From the NCBI GenBank assembly GCA_021234155.1, contig JAJEKV010000036.1:5462209-5526208 (forward strand): DNA of 64,000 nucleotides, written 5' to 3'. Origin of the DNA: Isoetes taiwanensis (lineage: Eukaryota; Streptophyta; Lycopodiopsida; Isoetales; Isoetaceae). Shown in pieces: positions 1 to 10,747 of this stretch. The stretch's first letter is position 1. Each line of letters begins with the position of its first letter. The notes under the pieces are model-generated. The model saw only the letters and a list, made by a program, of their open reading frames with translations. It was not told the origin of the DNA and ran no database searches. The position numbers and the translations under genes are program-made.

Positions 1-790
1 TGCAGTTTCATTTTAGGGGTCTATATGTAGGTCCCATAAAGCATATACCTTATGGTTTATTCCAAAGAAGCTGCCTTTCTTGGCTGCACATTTCAAGTCT
101 TCTAACAGGTAAAAAATGCTCCATGCCTCATGCATGTTTCATTTTCTAAACTTGATATTAAATACAATGAGCATTCAAACCTTTCCTTCCTTCATTTCTA
201 CACACATTATGTACATGAACTCACATATTCCTTCTTTCCTCGACCAGCTGCTGAAGATATAAAAGCCCTCAGCAAAGGTCACTACCTCCTTCAGTACTTT
301 GGAAACTTTCTGAATCATCTGGGTATTTTATACTAGGAAGTGCAAAGAAACTTTACAAGATACACTGACACGATTCAGTTTTATTCATGCATAGTTATAT
401 CTTTGTTCACACAAAAACATTCTATCTCTTCAAGATAGGGCTCCCCATATTCTGAGCTTCATCTTCATATTTAGTTCTCCAAGGTGTCTTATATTTTGGT
501 CTTCACAAAACATTCTATATTTCCAGACGTATCAAAGGCCTTCATGGGAATCAACAAGTAACAATTGTACCCTTATACATTGCAACACACATTTCGTTTG
601 CTATACATCTACCTTGATGCTATGCGAACCCTTTCCTCCAAATTTACTTCTTCAAAGTGCCATAACGTTGCTCTCCCCTATTGAACATCATTATATCTTT
701 TCTTGCAGGTATTTTCCTTGAGGAAGACAGTTGCATTTTACCTCCTCTACTCTCTTTCCTATGCTGGTTAGGCAGATTTGCAGGAGTGCA
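1..790. other. AT-rich non-coding DNA
   Basis: I see no supportable gene here. The open frames are short, AT-rich and without recognisable motifs. No clear repeat or transposon end was found. Confidence 0.5.
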
Positions 791-794
791 TTGA

Positions 795-1790
795 GGTTAG
801 TTTTCTTTGCTATATTAATGTCATGGGATATCCTATCAGATATTATAATGTTATGCATGCAAGTAGAATCATGACCGGCATAGGACTTTCTTGCAAATAT
901 TATAATCCAATGCATGTAATGATAGTGATCAAAACCATAACCGATATTTTTTATTAGAGATGTATATTGTGGTTTACATTTCTCTCTCCTGCTGGTATCA
1001 TTTTTGAACCATCAAAATTCATAAAATCATGCAATCCTATTAGCAGCAACAAGGATATAAAATTTGCACTAAAACTGCCTCTGCATTGGTGTATAGCCTG
1101 CTATCTTGGCATAGTACGCATGAACTACATCACATTTAAAAAAGCATAGAATGTAGATCCATTTATAAACGTCTTTTCCTCCTTCTAAAGTTTAAGAATT
1201 GGAAGCAACTTACCTTTGGACCTTCCTGAATCGTCCATGATTTCTTGCTTTACCATAGATGAACACTTGGGATCCTAACATTCTGGATTGTTGCATCTCA
1301 GAATAAACTACAAATTTGAGGTGTGCATAACGTTTATTTTCTTTGCTATATTAATGTCATAGGACATGCTATCAGATATTACAATGTTATGCACGTAAGT
1401 AGAATTGTGACCAGGGAAGGATTTTCTTGCAGATATTATAATGCAACGCATGTCATGATAACAATTAGAATCATAATCAGTAGTTTGAATTAGAGATGTA
1501 CAGGTTCCCAGGCAGATCTATATTCATTACTTTACATCTCTTCATGTTATAGATGGGTTTACATTTCTGTCTTCTGCTAGTATCATTTTTGAACCATCAG
1601 GATTCATAAATTGGTGCAATTCTATTAGAAGCAAGAAGGATACAAAAATTTGCACCAAAACTAGCTCCGCATAGGTGTATGAACTATTGCCTTGGTACAG
1701 TGCGCATGAACTACATCATATTTATGAAAGCATGGAATGTAGGTCCATTTATACAGGTAATTGTCTCCTTCCAAAGTTATAAGAAATAGA
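795..1790. repeat. Two direct copies of a ~400-450 bp non-coding unit
   Basis: The stretch from about 795 to 1190 is repeated at about 1333 to 1790 in the same orientation, with many substitutions and small indels. Both begin with TTTCTTTGCTATATTAATGT and share internal landmarks such as ATCATTTTTGAACCATCA and GCGCATGAACTACATCA (slightly changed in the first copy). Neither copy has a conserved reading frame. It reads as an old local duplication of intergenic or transposon sequence. Confidence 0.75.
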
Positions 1791-2029
1791 GCCAACTCTG
1801 CTTGAGATATTTGTGATTGCTTCACTCTTTAAGCAACTTACCGTTGGACCATTTAGGATATGTCATACAAGCTCATATGTCCACAATAATATATGTACCA
1901 GGGGCAATAACCATGTAAGTGCCATGGGCAATAGTATAAGTGCAACCATCCAGTCACAATCATTTGACTGCTCCTTAATTTTTGGATTGCAGTCATTACT
2001 GATAGTTACTAAATTCAGGTAAATCCCAA

Positions 2030-2665
2030 ACATGTTTCTATCTTTCACTCTATTATTTTCTGAGTCCACAAATTTTAACAAATGGGTGTTTTTTATGACT
2101 GTTCTTGCTCATGTGAACGAGGCTTCATGTCTTTCTTCTAATATGTAAAGTACGGAACTAGGATCTACTTAACAAAATACAGTGTATGTGAGCTTGCAAA
2201 TAAATTAGGTAAATTCCAAACATATTTCCATCTTTCACTATTATTTTTTGAGTCTATAAATTTTAATAGGTGTTTCATGATCTAGGTATTTCAGGATCTA
2301 CCTCCATTCTTAATATGACAGACTTCAGAGAGCTAAATGAAGCTTCCACTGAAGATTAGAACATCAGGCTATTTTCTCTTTGGAACAATATAGATGGAGT
2401 TAAGAGCACAAACAATAAATCACATGCTACTCTTCCAATACATAGCACATGCAACTTGGTGCTCATGTGAATGAGGCTTCATTTGTTTTTTCTAATATGT
2501 AAAGTATGGAACTAGGATCTACTTAGGAGAATATATGTTTTTTCTAATATGTAAAGTATGGAACTAGGATCTACATAGCAGGATATATGTTTTTTCTAAT
2601 ATGTAAAGTATGGAACTAGGATCTACTTAGCAAAATACAGTGTATGTAAGCTTGCAAATAGTTAT
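2030..2665. repeat. Nested short tandem repeats, including 3 x 52 bp
   Basis: A 52-bp unit containing TCTAATATGTAAAGTATGGA and AACTAGGATCTAC occurs three times in a row, starting near 2485, 2537 and 2589. A more diverged single copy lies near 2135. A second unit containing CTTTCACT and TATTATTTT occurs near 2030 and 2210. No coding content is visible. Confidence 0.8.
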
Positions 2666-3097
2666 TTGCGCTATCCTACCAGAATTAACAATCTAGCTTC
2701 GGAACTAACAAGTTTTGTACCTCATGTGTTTCTGCAAGATCATTAAATCTAATATATACTCTTGGACATTGCTTAGAAACACACTTACTAATATGAATGA
2801 AAATTGTATACACAATTATCTCCTTCACTACCACATTCTTCTTGCTTATTGACTTCAAAATAGAAGCAACCTTCCCTTAAGAAATAAAATGACATATAAT
2901 TGCATGAAACTGTTCACATGCATTCCTCTTGAAAAAACATGGCAAACCAAAATTTTGAATCATATTTATGACATAATATGTTTCTACACCACTATATACG
3001 TAAGATAAAAATAAGCCACACCTTCAACACAACCTCCATCCCTAAAGAACCGACCAATGTAAAGATGTTTTGATTGACACACTGCTTAACTCGGCAC
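2666..3097. other. Non-coding, left of the duplication
   Basis: No gene or repeat was recognised. Its right part may be the body of the Helitron that ends at 3255, but I could not locate a Helitron 5' end (TC). Confidence 0.4.
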
Positions 3098-3227
3098 AAA
3101 GCTATACAGAACTGTATGTCAGATAACCAAGAACCCATGGAATTTTTGAAGACAATTCTATTCCCCATCTAACAATTCCTAAATGGTGACGTAGCTTACA
3201 TATCACATACTTTCAAATTGCTACTAA

Positions 3228-3256
3228 GCCCGGCAACGCCGGGCACCATAACTAGT
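3228..3256 (+). mobile_element. Helitron 3' terminus, plus orientation
   Basis: A perfect 7-bp stem hairpin, GCCCGGC-AAC-GCCGGGC (3228-3244), is followed by seven bases and then CTAG at 3252-3255, with T next. A GC hairpin a few bases before CTRR, with insertion before T, is the standard Helitron 3' end. The same terminus occurs at 39224-39252 in copy 2 and, inverted, at 23863-23892. No Rep/helicase coding sequence is present, so the element is non-autonomous or truncated. Confidence 0.75.
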
Positions 3257-5260
3257 ATAAATTAAAATTATGTCCTTTAAAAGTAGTATCCGAACCTAAA
3301 TGAAACATGTCCTCTTTTCTTAGGACAATAGACGGTGAAACCTCATTTGTTATAAAAAATGTGACATTTAAAAATAAGACTATCGGACTGTGGATTTGAC
3401 TCCAAGACCCTGCCTCTAAAGGTGGTAAAATATTGGATTGGGGGCTTCAAGATGCTCTTTGGACATGTGGAGCACAAGAGTTGGATAGTCAGATGTATTT
3501 TTCGACCCACTAGTCCTGGCACTGGAGGTGATAAATGATGTTGTGAAATAGTCCTGTACCACCTCCGGTGTCAAAACTTGATTTAATCTGCAAACTCGTC
3601 AAGCAGTCGCTCTGCATCCCCACTAAAATTTAAAGAATATGAACTAAGGATCAGGGACCCATAACGTTATTAGTCAGGATGACTTTAGCTAAACTATCTC
3701 CAAATTCGTTCCAAAATAGCCACACACTACAGATTTTTCCTCTTCTAATTTCGGGCATTTGGCTAAACTTTCCAGGTTTCTTTGGGTAAACTTTGGGACG
3801 TTTAGCTATTATTCATGAAAATCAAGGTTGCTATCTTAGCTACGCAAAAATAGTCATGTTTCCTTCCTTTTTCTTGTTATTATTCGCAATACCTTCAACA
3901 AAGGGATATATGAAGCAATAATATGAGCAAGGACGAACAAATTAAAAAAAGGAACTATGTTATATATGTTCCCAGTATTATAAAGCAAATTAGAAGATCA
4001 TAAACAAGTTTCCACTTTCAAGATTGAAGAATCCCTCTTAGTGAATACGATCAAAAGTACAAATAGTCCATAATAGTTTAACATCTTGAAAATCATACCA
4101 GAATGCCTTATATAGACTCTATTGGACATTTTTGCAAGGTCTTACCTATCTTGATCTTAGTTATTTCATTAGTTTTTAAATGCCCAAACCGTATGAGGTT
4201 AAGCTATTCTAGGAACCAAAGGAGCTAATGGAGCTGCACAGAAGGTGGATATTTGGTGAAAGAGCCCAGTGATTAGTGGGGGCACGAAAAAAGAAAATAT
4301 TATTGTTAGTCATTTACTTTTGCCAATGTTTTTTGAAACAAAATGCTAAAAATTGCCAAATACTGAAGCCTAACCCTTAAATTATTTAATGGTAAAGATA
4401 TAGCATGGACCTTGGATGCCATCTAATATGGTAGCCGGACATGTGATCTATGTCAAAAATTGAAGAGTGGATAATTCTGATATTGAAGAGTGGATAATTC
4501 TGATATTGAAGAGTGGCTTTTTTTGAACAAAATCGACGGATAGTGGTCTTCTGCTACAGCACAGTTGTAAAGAAAAAGCAAAACATTCAAAACTAATGCA
4601 CAGACTACCTGCTTCATGAAAACAACAGCAAGATTAAGCTCTGTGTGCGTGATCCAAAGAACCCTGATCATAAACGGGTTTTGCAGCAAAAACTAAAGCG
4701 TTGTTCTCATGGGCGAAGATTTGCATGCAGCATAATCATAGAGGGCAGAACATAGGAACTGCAGAGCTCCAACACACGCTAATTCTTTGTAAAAATAAAA
4801 ACTACTATGCCATGAATCCGAGCAAATGAAAAAGCACCTGTGATATAAGCACTTGACAATTTAGCTGTTAACAGATGATTCATCAAACTTTTAATTACTG
4901 CCTCATCTCAAAGAACCCTGTAGTTTGTTTTGTTCACGTGACATAATATATGCATAAACACCTTGAATACATGCACTTACCATTGAACTATCTACTTGAA
5001 ATATAATTTATGGATCATCACTTCCAATTTGGAGGCCACATCTTAACAAAGTAAGGCTTTTGAGAATTTTTTCTCAACAACTTTCATTGCCTTCATCCTC
5101 TAATGGATTTAAGGATATTTTTTACTGGTGTGAGTGACATATAAGGCACATATATTTATTTTGCGGGTTTAGATGGTAGAGGAATATATGTATAGTTCCC
5201 TTAAACTAGTAAATAGCATCATCTTCAATGTGTATGATGAGATGATGCTTTTGAAATGAA
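3257..5260. other. Shared non-coding DNA downstream of dirigent 1
   Basis: This stretch is well conserved in copy 2 (39253-42397, apart from an insertion) but I see no convincing gene. A 23-bp unit containing GAAGAGTGGATAATTCTGAT is repeated nearly three times from 4462 to 4516. In copy 2 the LINE insertion sits at this same place. One open frame of 78 codons (4453-4689, minus) has no recognisable features. Confidence 0.6.
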
Positions 5261-5788
5261 CTAGAAAACATATAATGGGTATACAAGAGTAGCGTTAACA
5301 AATGTTACAGAATCTGGGTAATTAATCTCAACATGAGTGAAATTGGCCCAACCTTTCACTCCCCTAAAGTCCCCAGTCCCGCCGACAATTGCAAGCTCAG
5401 AACCATAGGAAATGTCGCGGCCTCGGATAGAAAATGTACCATTGTACTGCTCAGTTTCAATCACGGCGGTGAGAATTTCTTGAGCATGTGGAAAATCAGT
5501 GTACACAACATCTGCAATGATAACCATGGACTTGAGCCTTCCTATTGCTTTGGAAGTGTTAGATTGCTCTGCAGTAAGGAGTATGTCACCTACTGCAATT
5601 GTTCCCCACTTGGTAGTGGTAACATAGTCCCCATCTGTGCTAGCCACCACTCGGGCGGTCTCATTGGGTGTTGAAAGCTTGGTATGGACATAGAACACCA
5701 TGTTAGATGTCTTCATTTGGAGTTGGCCATATGCCTTTGCAGATTGCAAGAAAATCAATACCAATACATTTATTAGTAAAGGCTTCAT
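5261..5788 (-). CDS. Dirigent family protein, copy 1 (175 aa)
   Basis: Dirigent proteins are secreted beta-barrel proteins that direct stereo- and regioselective coupling of monolignol radicals, for example to pinoresinol. They have no oxidase activity and need a partner such as a laccase. The chosen start is MKPLL, the second in-frame Met, because it begins directly with a hydrophobic signal peptide (about residues 1-20, ending near SAKAYG). An upstream Met would add 11 polar residues before it. Family features visible are NMVFYVH near the mature N-terminus, an EQYNGTFSIRGRD segment, VVGGTGDFRGVKGWA, and the C-terminal YPLYV strand. Several NxS/T glycosylation sites are present. It is a single exon, as is usual, and close to normal length. 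It lies head to head with laccase 1, with 884 bp between the starts. Confidence 0.93.
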   Translation of the reverse strand: MKPLLINVLVLIFLQSAKAYGQLQMKTSNMVFYVHTKLSTPNETARVVASTDGDYVTTTKWGTIAVGDILLTAEQSNTSKAIGRLKSMVIIADVVYTDFPHAQEILTAVIETEQYNGTFSIRGRDISYGSELAIVGGTGDFRGVKGWANFTHVEINYPDSVTFVNATLVYPLYVF

Positions 5789-6672
5789 CTTCAGATCTAA
5801 GCATTGATCTCTAAATCCCAACTACACCTTTTTGTAGATGCATTTGTGTGGAAGATACAAGAATGTAAGATAATTCTTAGAATCTTGTATTATTAATGGT
5901 CTTACTTAGAAAAAATTCACTTTGAATACGACGAACTATTTTTTAATCCTATCCTGGCCGCCAAATCAAGCGTCTATGTTGAAGACACCCGTGATTAGGC
6001 ACATCTTAATCGTTTTACGAGATTCAGACTGTACTTAGCTTAAGTTACATGCATTCTGACAAAACTCCTTGTCAGTTTTAACCCATTTCTTTTATCGGAG
6101 TTCGGGACGTGCTGTTCAATCAAACTATCGAAAACTGTAAAATAACATAACAGGTCAGAGAGAGAATGTCTTCTTCCCAAACGCTACGAATATTGTCTGG
6201 ACATTTTCAAATTAGAATCGTGTCTCGTTAACCTTATGAATTATTAGCGGAATAGTTTACAGTAATCTCTTCCAAGTCAAGAATGGGCTTCTAGGTTAGT
6301 CAAGAATGGGCTTCGTGGTTAGTCATGAATAGGCTTGTTGATTGCAGCTGAAAAAGCCAAGAGTCATAATAAATTTGAAGAGAATTGGACCACGTTTTTT
6401 ATGGGTCAAGAAACATTGCCACTGAAATGGCAAAAATACTCGAGAATAATGTGACCCTCAACTTATCGAGAAGAAAGGTTAAGCAACAGCTCAGCCATGT
6501 CCGAGTAGTCTACACTATGGACCACTCCTATGGCCAATAATTGAAGCTTAAGTTGTCCTATACTTGCTCTTGTCTAATGGTCACCCAACAAGAATAGAAT
6601 AGAATTGATTTTTATGGCAATTGGCACCTCTAACGTGTGTACAAAAATGCAACCTCTTTCCAGCCCTTGCAA
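5789..6672. promoter_or_regulatory. Shared divergent promoter region, dirigent 1 / laccase 1
   Basis: These 884 bp separate two start codons that point away from each other. The sequence is strongly conserved in the outer parts of the copy 2 intergenic region (47097-47864 and 50097-50247), where large insertions now split it. I see no textbook TATA box or AC element I would defend for either gene. A bidirectional promoter is inferred from position alone. Short direct repeats around TCAAGAATGGGCTTC lie near 6278-6320. Confidence 0.5.
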
Positions 6673-8858
6673 ATGAGCAATATGGCACTTCTTCGTGTAG
6701 CCAGTTTCCTTTTCGCTTTACTATTTTTGTGTCTTGGAGTTGATTCGACCACTAGATTCTATCACTTTAAGGTATAGTGTAGGGTCACGACGTAAAAATT
6801 GCTTCTTCTTCTCTTTCTTCTCTTTGGCTATGGCATGACATTCGAGGTTTTGTTGGTCCTTTGGCAGATTGATTACCTAAACGTCACGAGGATCTGCCAC
6901 TCAAAAACTGTGCCTGTTGTAAATGGAAAATTCCCTGGCCCGACTATTCGAGTGAGGGATGGAGACAATGTGCTTGTGAATGTCACGAATCTAGTGAAGA
7001 GCAATATGACTATTCATTGGTAACAAGAGAAAACAAACTAAAAGTCTAGATTCTTTGTAGAGCAATTATCTTAATGTGTATTCATTGCATGCAGGCATGG
7101 AGTGCATCAAAGGCGCTCAGGTTGGATGGATGGACCTGCCTACATAACTCAATGTCCAATTCAACCTGGAAAATCTTTTCTATATAACTTCACCATCCAA
7201 GGGCAACAAGGCACTCTCTTCTGGCATGCTCATATTTCTTGGCTTCGAAGCACAGTATATGGGGCATTTATAATAGAACCCAAGAAGGGGCATCTTTTGC
7301 CTTACCCAAAACCTTATGCTGACAGAACCCTGCTACTAGGTACACCATAGTTTATAGTTTATATTATATTTTCACTAGAAAATAAAAATCAATTCAATTC
7401 AATTCTTCATAGTTTGGTTTTACAACCTTTGTGGGTGATTACCTTATTTGTAATCTTCCCTCTTGCAGGGGAGTGGTGGAACGAAGACATCGAAACTCTA
7501 GTGCAAAATATATCGGACACAGGAACGGCACCAAGCTTATCAGATGCTTACTTCATCAATGGCCTCCCTGGTGCATTTTTCAACTGCTCAGAAAAAGGTA
7601 CTTCTTTATCATATGGCGTTCTTCTTCTTTTTTTCTTTGTTCTTTTTCTTTCTTTCGGTCTTTATGCTAGTTCTGACTTGGTCTACTTGTTGTCCAGACA
7701 TAGCCATAGTGAATGTAAAACAGGGAAAGACCTACCTTTTAAGAGTGATCAGCAATACACATGAAACTGACATTTTCATCACCATAGCTAACCACAGTAT
7801 AACCATGGTTGCAACTGATGGTTCCTACACAAAACCCAGTAAAAGAGACACAGTTTTAGTTTCCCCTGGTCAGACCTTTGATCTGCTGGTTACAACCGAT
7901 CAACCTGTTGGACAATACTACATAATTGCATCAGATTATGACAGAGAACTTAGCACTGGAGTGCCTAAAACCTCCGCCTCTGCTATCTTGAGGTATCACG
8001 GGGCTAACGTGTCATCTAGTCCTGTGTACCCGGATAACGTCCCAAAATATAATAACCTTACACTCCTAGAGATCTCACAAAACATGACACGGAGTCTAAA
8101 CTCCAAAGAACATCCCTCGCTTGTTCCTCAAACTATCGACGTGAGCCTATACTATGTGCTTTCACTCAACACGAACCCCTGTGACCGGCCCAACAAGACT
8201 AGTCAATGCCAAGGTCCTGGCGTTGGAATCTCAGCCGCCTCAATCAACAACATTACATTCCAAGCTCCTGATACGGCATTGTTAGAGGCTTATTACCACA
8301 ACATTAGTGGGGTATATACTACTGATTTTCCTCATAGTCCTCAGCACCCTTGGAACTATACCTCTGGTACGCAGTCTCTTCTAAATTGGCCCTCCCAAAA
8401 GGGAGCTAGAGTGACTGAAATACCTTTTGGAGCAAATGTGCAACTTGTATTGCAAGGAACTGTGACACTAACTGCAGAGACACATCCTATTCATTTGCAT
8501 GGGACTGATTTCTATGTGGTTGGATCTGGCAAGGGGAACTACAATGAGAGTAGAGACTCTCCTAGATTTAACCTTGTGGATCCTCCAAAAAGAAGTACTG
8601 TCAAGACTGTACAAGTTGGTTGGATCGCTATACGATGGAAGGCAGATAACCCAGGTAAATCTAACCCTTCCAAATTTTATATAGGTTATCATGATCCTTC
8701 TTATAATGGAATTGTGCATTGCAGGTATGTGGTTGCTACATTGCCACTTTGATATACATGCCCCCACATGGGGAATGGAAACTGCATTCTTGGTGAAAAA
8801 TGGCATGCAACCAAGCGAAAATCTTGAGCCACCTCCTAATGATATGCCGACATGTTGA
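6673..8858 (+). CDS. Laccase (multicopper oxidase), copy 1, six exons, 571 aa
   Basis: Laccases oxidise phenols such as monolignols in the apoplast while reducing O2 to water. Exons by GT-AG junctions are 6673-6771, 6868-7019, 7095-7339, 7469-7597, 7698-8654 and 8725-8858. They join in frame to exactly 572 codons with stop. Residues 1-25 or so form a signal peptide. Four copper motifs are intact: HWHG (His83, His85), FWHAH (His128, His130), HPIHLHG (His471, 474, 476) and HCH (533-535) with His539. The C-terminus, PPPNDMPTC, is typical of plant laccases. One oddity is that His539 is followed by APTWGM, so the Met at the T1 axial position is at +6 rather than the usual +5. Introns are short (70-129 nt). 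It is divergent from dirigent 1 and is likely a functional gene. Confidence 0.96.
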
Positions 8859-9012
8859 TAGTTGCTACATATTAACATATAAGCCCCCAATCTATTCACG
8901 TATTCCTAAATGTTGATATGATCATGGCATGCCAATATGCTAATAAAACAAGGTGTTGTTGCAAGATAGGTTGCCCTCATTGGAGCAAAAAATAGTATTT
9001 ATTTATATTATA

Positions 9013-9059
9013 CAAGAAATTTATCGCGGCGGCTAAGGCCGCCGTGAACATTTCTCTTC
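9013..9059. repeat. 47-bp terminal hairpin shared with the element at 44384
   Basis: The first 47 bases of the 15 kb insertion fold on themselves: CGCGGCGGC pairs with GCCGCCGTG around an AAG centre, and AGAAAT pairs with ATTTCT outside it. The same 47 bases, with three or fewer changes, start the independent insertion at 44384. After ...GAACATTTCTCTT the two sequences diverge completely, so this is a family-specific terminus. Confidence 0.8.
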
Positions 9060-10350
9060 GAAAAAAGAAGACATGAAAATGATACATGATGAAAAGGAAT
9101 AACAATGTAATAGATACTATTGATGTTTATTAATTGAATGTCGAAAATGTTAGATTCCCTTTTAATTTTGTACATTTGCTCTAGATTTTGCACGGAATCC
9201 CCTTAATTTTCTGAAGTTGGTTCTAAATTTTTCTAGAACTCTCAATATTCCCAAAGTCTATCAAGATTCTCTTAGAAATGTTAAATGTGAGGAAATGCGA
9301 TTTTTCCCTATTAATAAAAGTTTCCCCCTCGGACCCCAAGGTTATTGTCTACATATACATGTATTGGCGCTAGTAACTAAGTAGGTAGATAGTAGTCTTT
9401 CATGACCACTAGACCCTAACAGGACTTGACAATTAAATTTTATGGTTGCTAGTAAGATGAACAAACATATGAGTGCATTTTTTGCTAGCTCCAAGAAATG
9501 TTTATCTCATAGAATTTTGGAGGAAACAGAGCTGGCAAGCTTTGGAGCAGTTAGTTGCAGGAATGTAGGGAGGGATCACAATGGCTGGAGGAATGTAGGA
9601 ACGACTCACAATGAGGTCATACAGGATTGGTGGCTATGTTTGGACATTTACATTGTATTGATGCATGATTACATGACAGGGAGGGCACAACTGCTAATGT
9701 ACTAACGTGCTATTTGATGACCAACTACTCGGCCATGAACTCAAAATTTGCATTTTGAACTTGTGTTGGTGAGATTTCACATCTACTTTGTGAAATTTCC
9801 TCGTATTTGTATTGTTTTTCTTTTTATGATTGATGGGCTTATAAAGAAAAACTTCCATGCGGTTCCTATGCTCAAATGGCATCCTCTTACAATGGCTTTG
9901 TCCCATTCAAATTGACCATCACCATAAACAAACCAAATTTGCATATTTAATCGCAGCTGAGCATTTCTGTGCTTGAAAATAACATTCTTTTGTTTTTTCT
10001 CCCTTTCTCTACCTGTACAAAAATGAAGGGAAAGTGTGCTAGATCCATATACACTGTGGGTGATTTATAGATTTTGAAATGGGTTCTAATCTTAGATCAA
10101 AGGATTCCCCTTCTTCAACAACTAGTGCAACCATTCCTTTGATCGACTCCAACGGTCGATTGTACCTTCAAAGGTTCATCGAGAAAGTATCTATGCATGA
10201 TATTCATGAGGAGGGTATAAAAAGAGAAAAATGAGATCTGACAAACAGCACTATGCTAGAAGATGCACATGGGGGCAAGCTGTATCGTAAATGACCATGT
10301 AAAACAATATCGTGCTGGCGTGAACACGTTATAAGCAAGAACATTTCCAA
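9060..10350. other. Non-coding part of the 15 kb insertion
   Basis: No gene was recognised. Short open frames (for example 9442-9705) lack family motifs. Confidence 0.5.
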
Positions 10351-10354
10351 TGGT

Positions 10355-10362
10355 CTATAAAT
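10355..10362 (+). promoter_or_regulatory. Candidate TATA box for the TIFY-like ORF
   Basis: CTATAAAT lies about 140 bp before the ATG at 10499, which would give a leader of roughly 110 nt. Another TATAAAAAG at about 10216 is further away. This is sequence resemblance only. Confidence 0.35.
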
Positions 10363-10498
10363 GTCTAGGTATTCAACACGCTTACTCAAGCCACAGATTT
10401 TCAGAGCCGTGTCGGAGCTCGGAGCGCCTTAATTTGAAGAATTCTTCAGTCTTTCCGCTTTCTTTAGATTTTTTGCATCATAAAGAAGATTTAGCCTA

Positions 10499-10747
10499 AT
10501 GGCAGCAGTAGAATCTGCGAACAATTTCATGGATTGGGGCGTTGATCTAAAGCTTTCTACAGAGTCGAAAGCTGCGGTTTTTGAAGCGCAAAAGGAATCA
10601 GCCGGATCTGCCTTAACATTGTTCTACAAAGGAAAGGTTTTGAACTACGAAGAGGTACCTGAAGATGTGGCAAATGCGCTGCTTATATGCGTTGCCGCCG
10701 GGCTCGTCCCATCCAGAAAATCAATAAATTTGATTAAAGATGATTGA
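10499..10747 (+). CDS. Small TIFY-domain-like protein (82 aa)
   Basis: The ATG opens an 82-codon frame whose residues 38-69 resemble the TIFY (ZIM) domain: a TLFYKG core in place of TIF[F/Y]xG, then KVLNYEEVPEDVANALL, matching the family's V-x-(V/F)-(D/E)-D-V-P-x-x-K-A-x-x-(I/L)-(M/L) pattern, and a final AAG. TIFY domains mediate dimerisation and NINJA/TOPLESS recruitment in JAZ and PPD repressors. No Jas motif, CCT domain or GATA zinc finger follows; the protein ends SINLIKDD. It lies inside the 15 kb insertion, so it may be a captured fragment or a stand-alone microprotein. The family call rests on a short motif. Confidence 0.5.
   Translation: MAAVESANNFMDWGVDLKLSTESKAAVFEAQKESAGSALTLFYKGKVLNYEEVPEDVANALLICVAAGLVPSRKSINLIKDD

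Noticed and set aside
4453-4689. Small hydrophobic minus-strand ORF conserved in both copies (41632-41835)
   Set aside because: Conservation is explained by the recent duplication of the whole region. The 3' part is repeat sequence and there is no domain.
5333-5674. 113-codon plus-strand frame opposite dirigent 1 (and 43938-44279)
   Set aside because: Shadow of the dirigent coding sequence.
7544-8752. Long open frame of 402 codons in the laccase 1 region (and its twin at 51056-52264)
   Set aside because: It reads through introns 4 and 5. Splice junctions give a full laccase in frame, and the intronic parts encode Phe-rich nonsense.
8468-8899. 143-codon minus-strand frame opposite the laccase 3' end (and 51980-52411)
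   Set aside because: Antisense shadow of the conserved laccase exons. It has no family features of its own.
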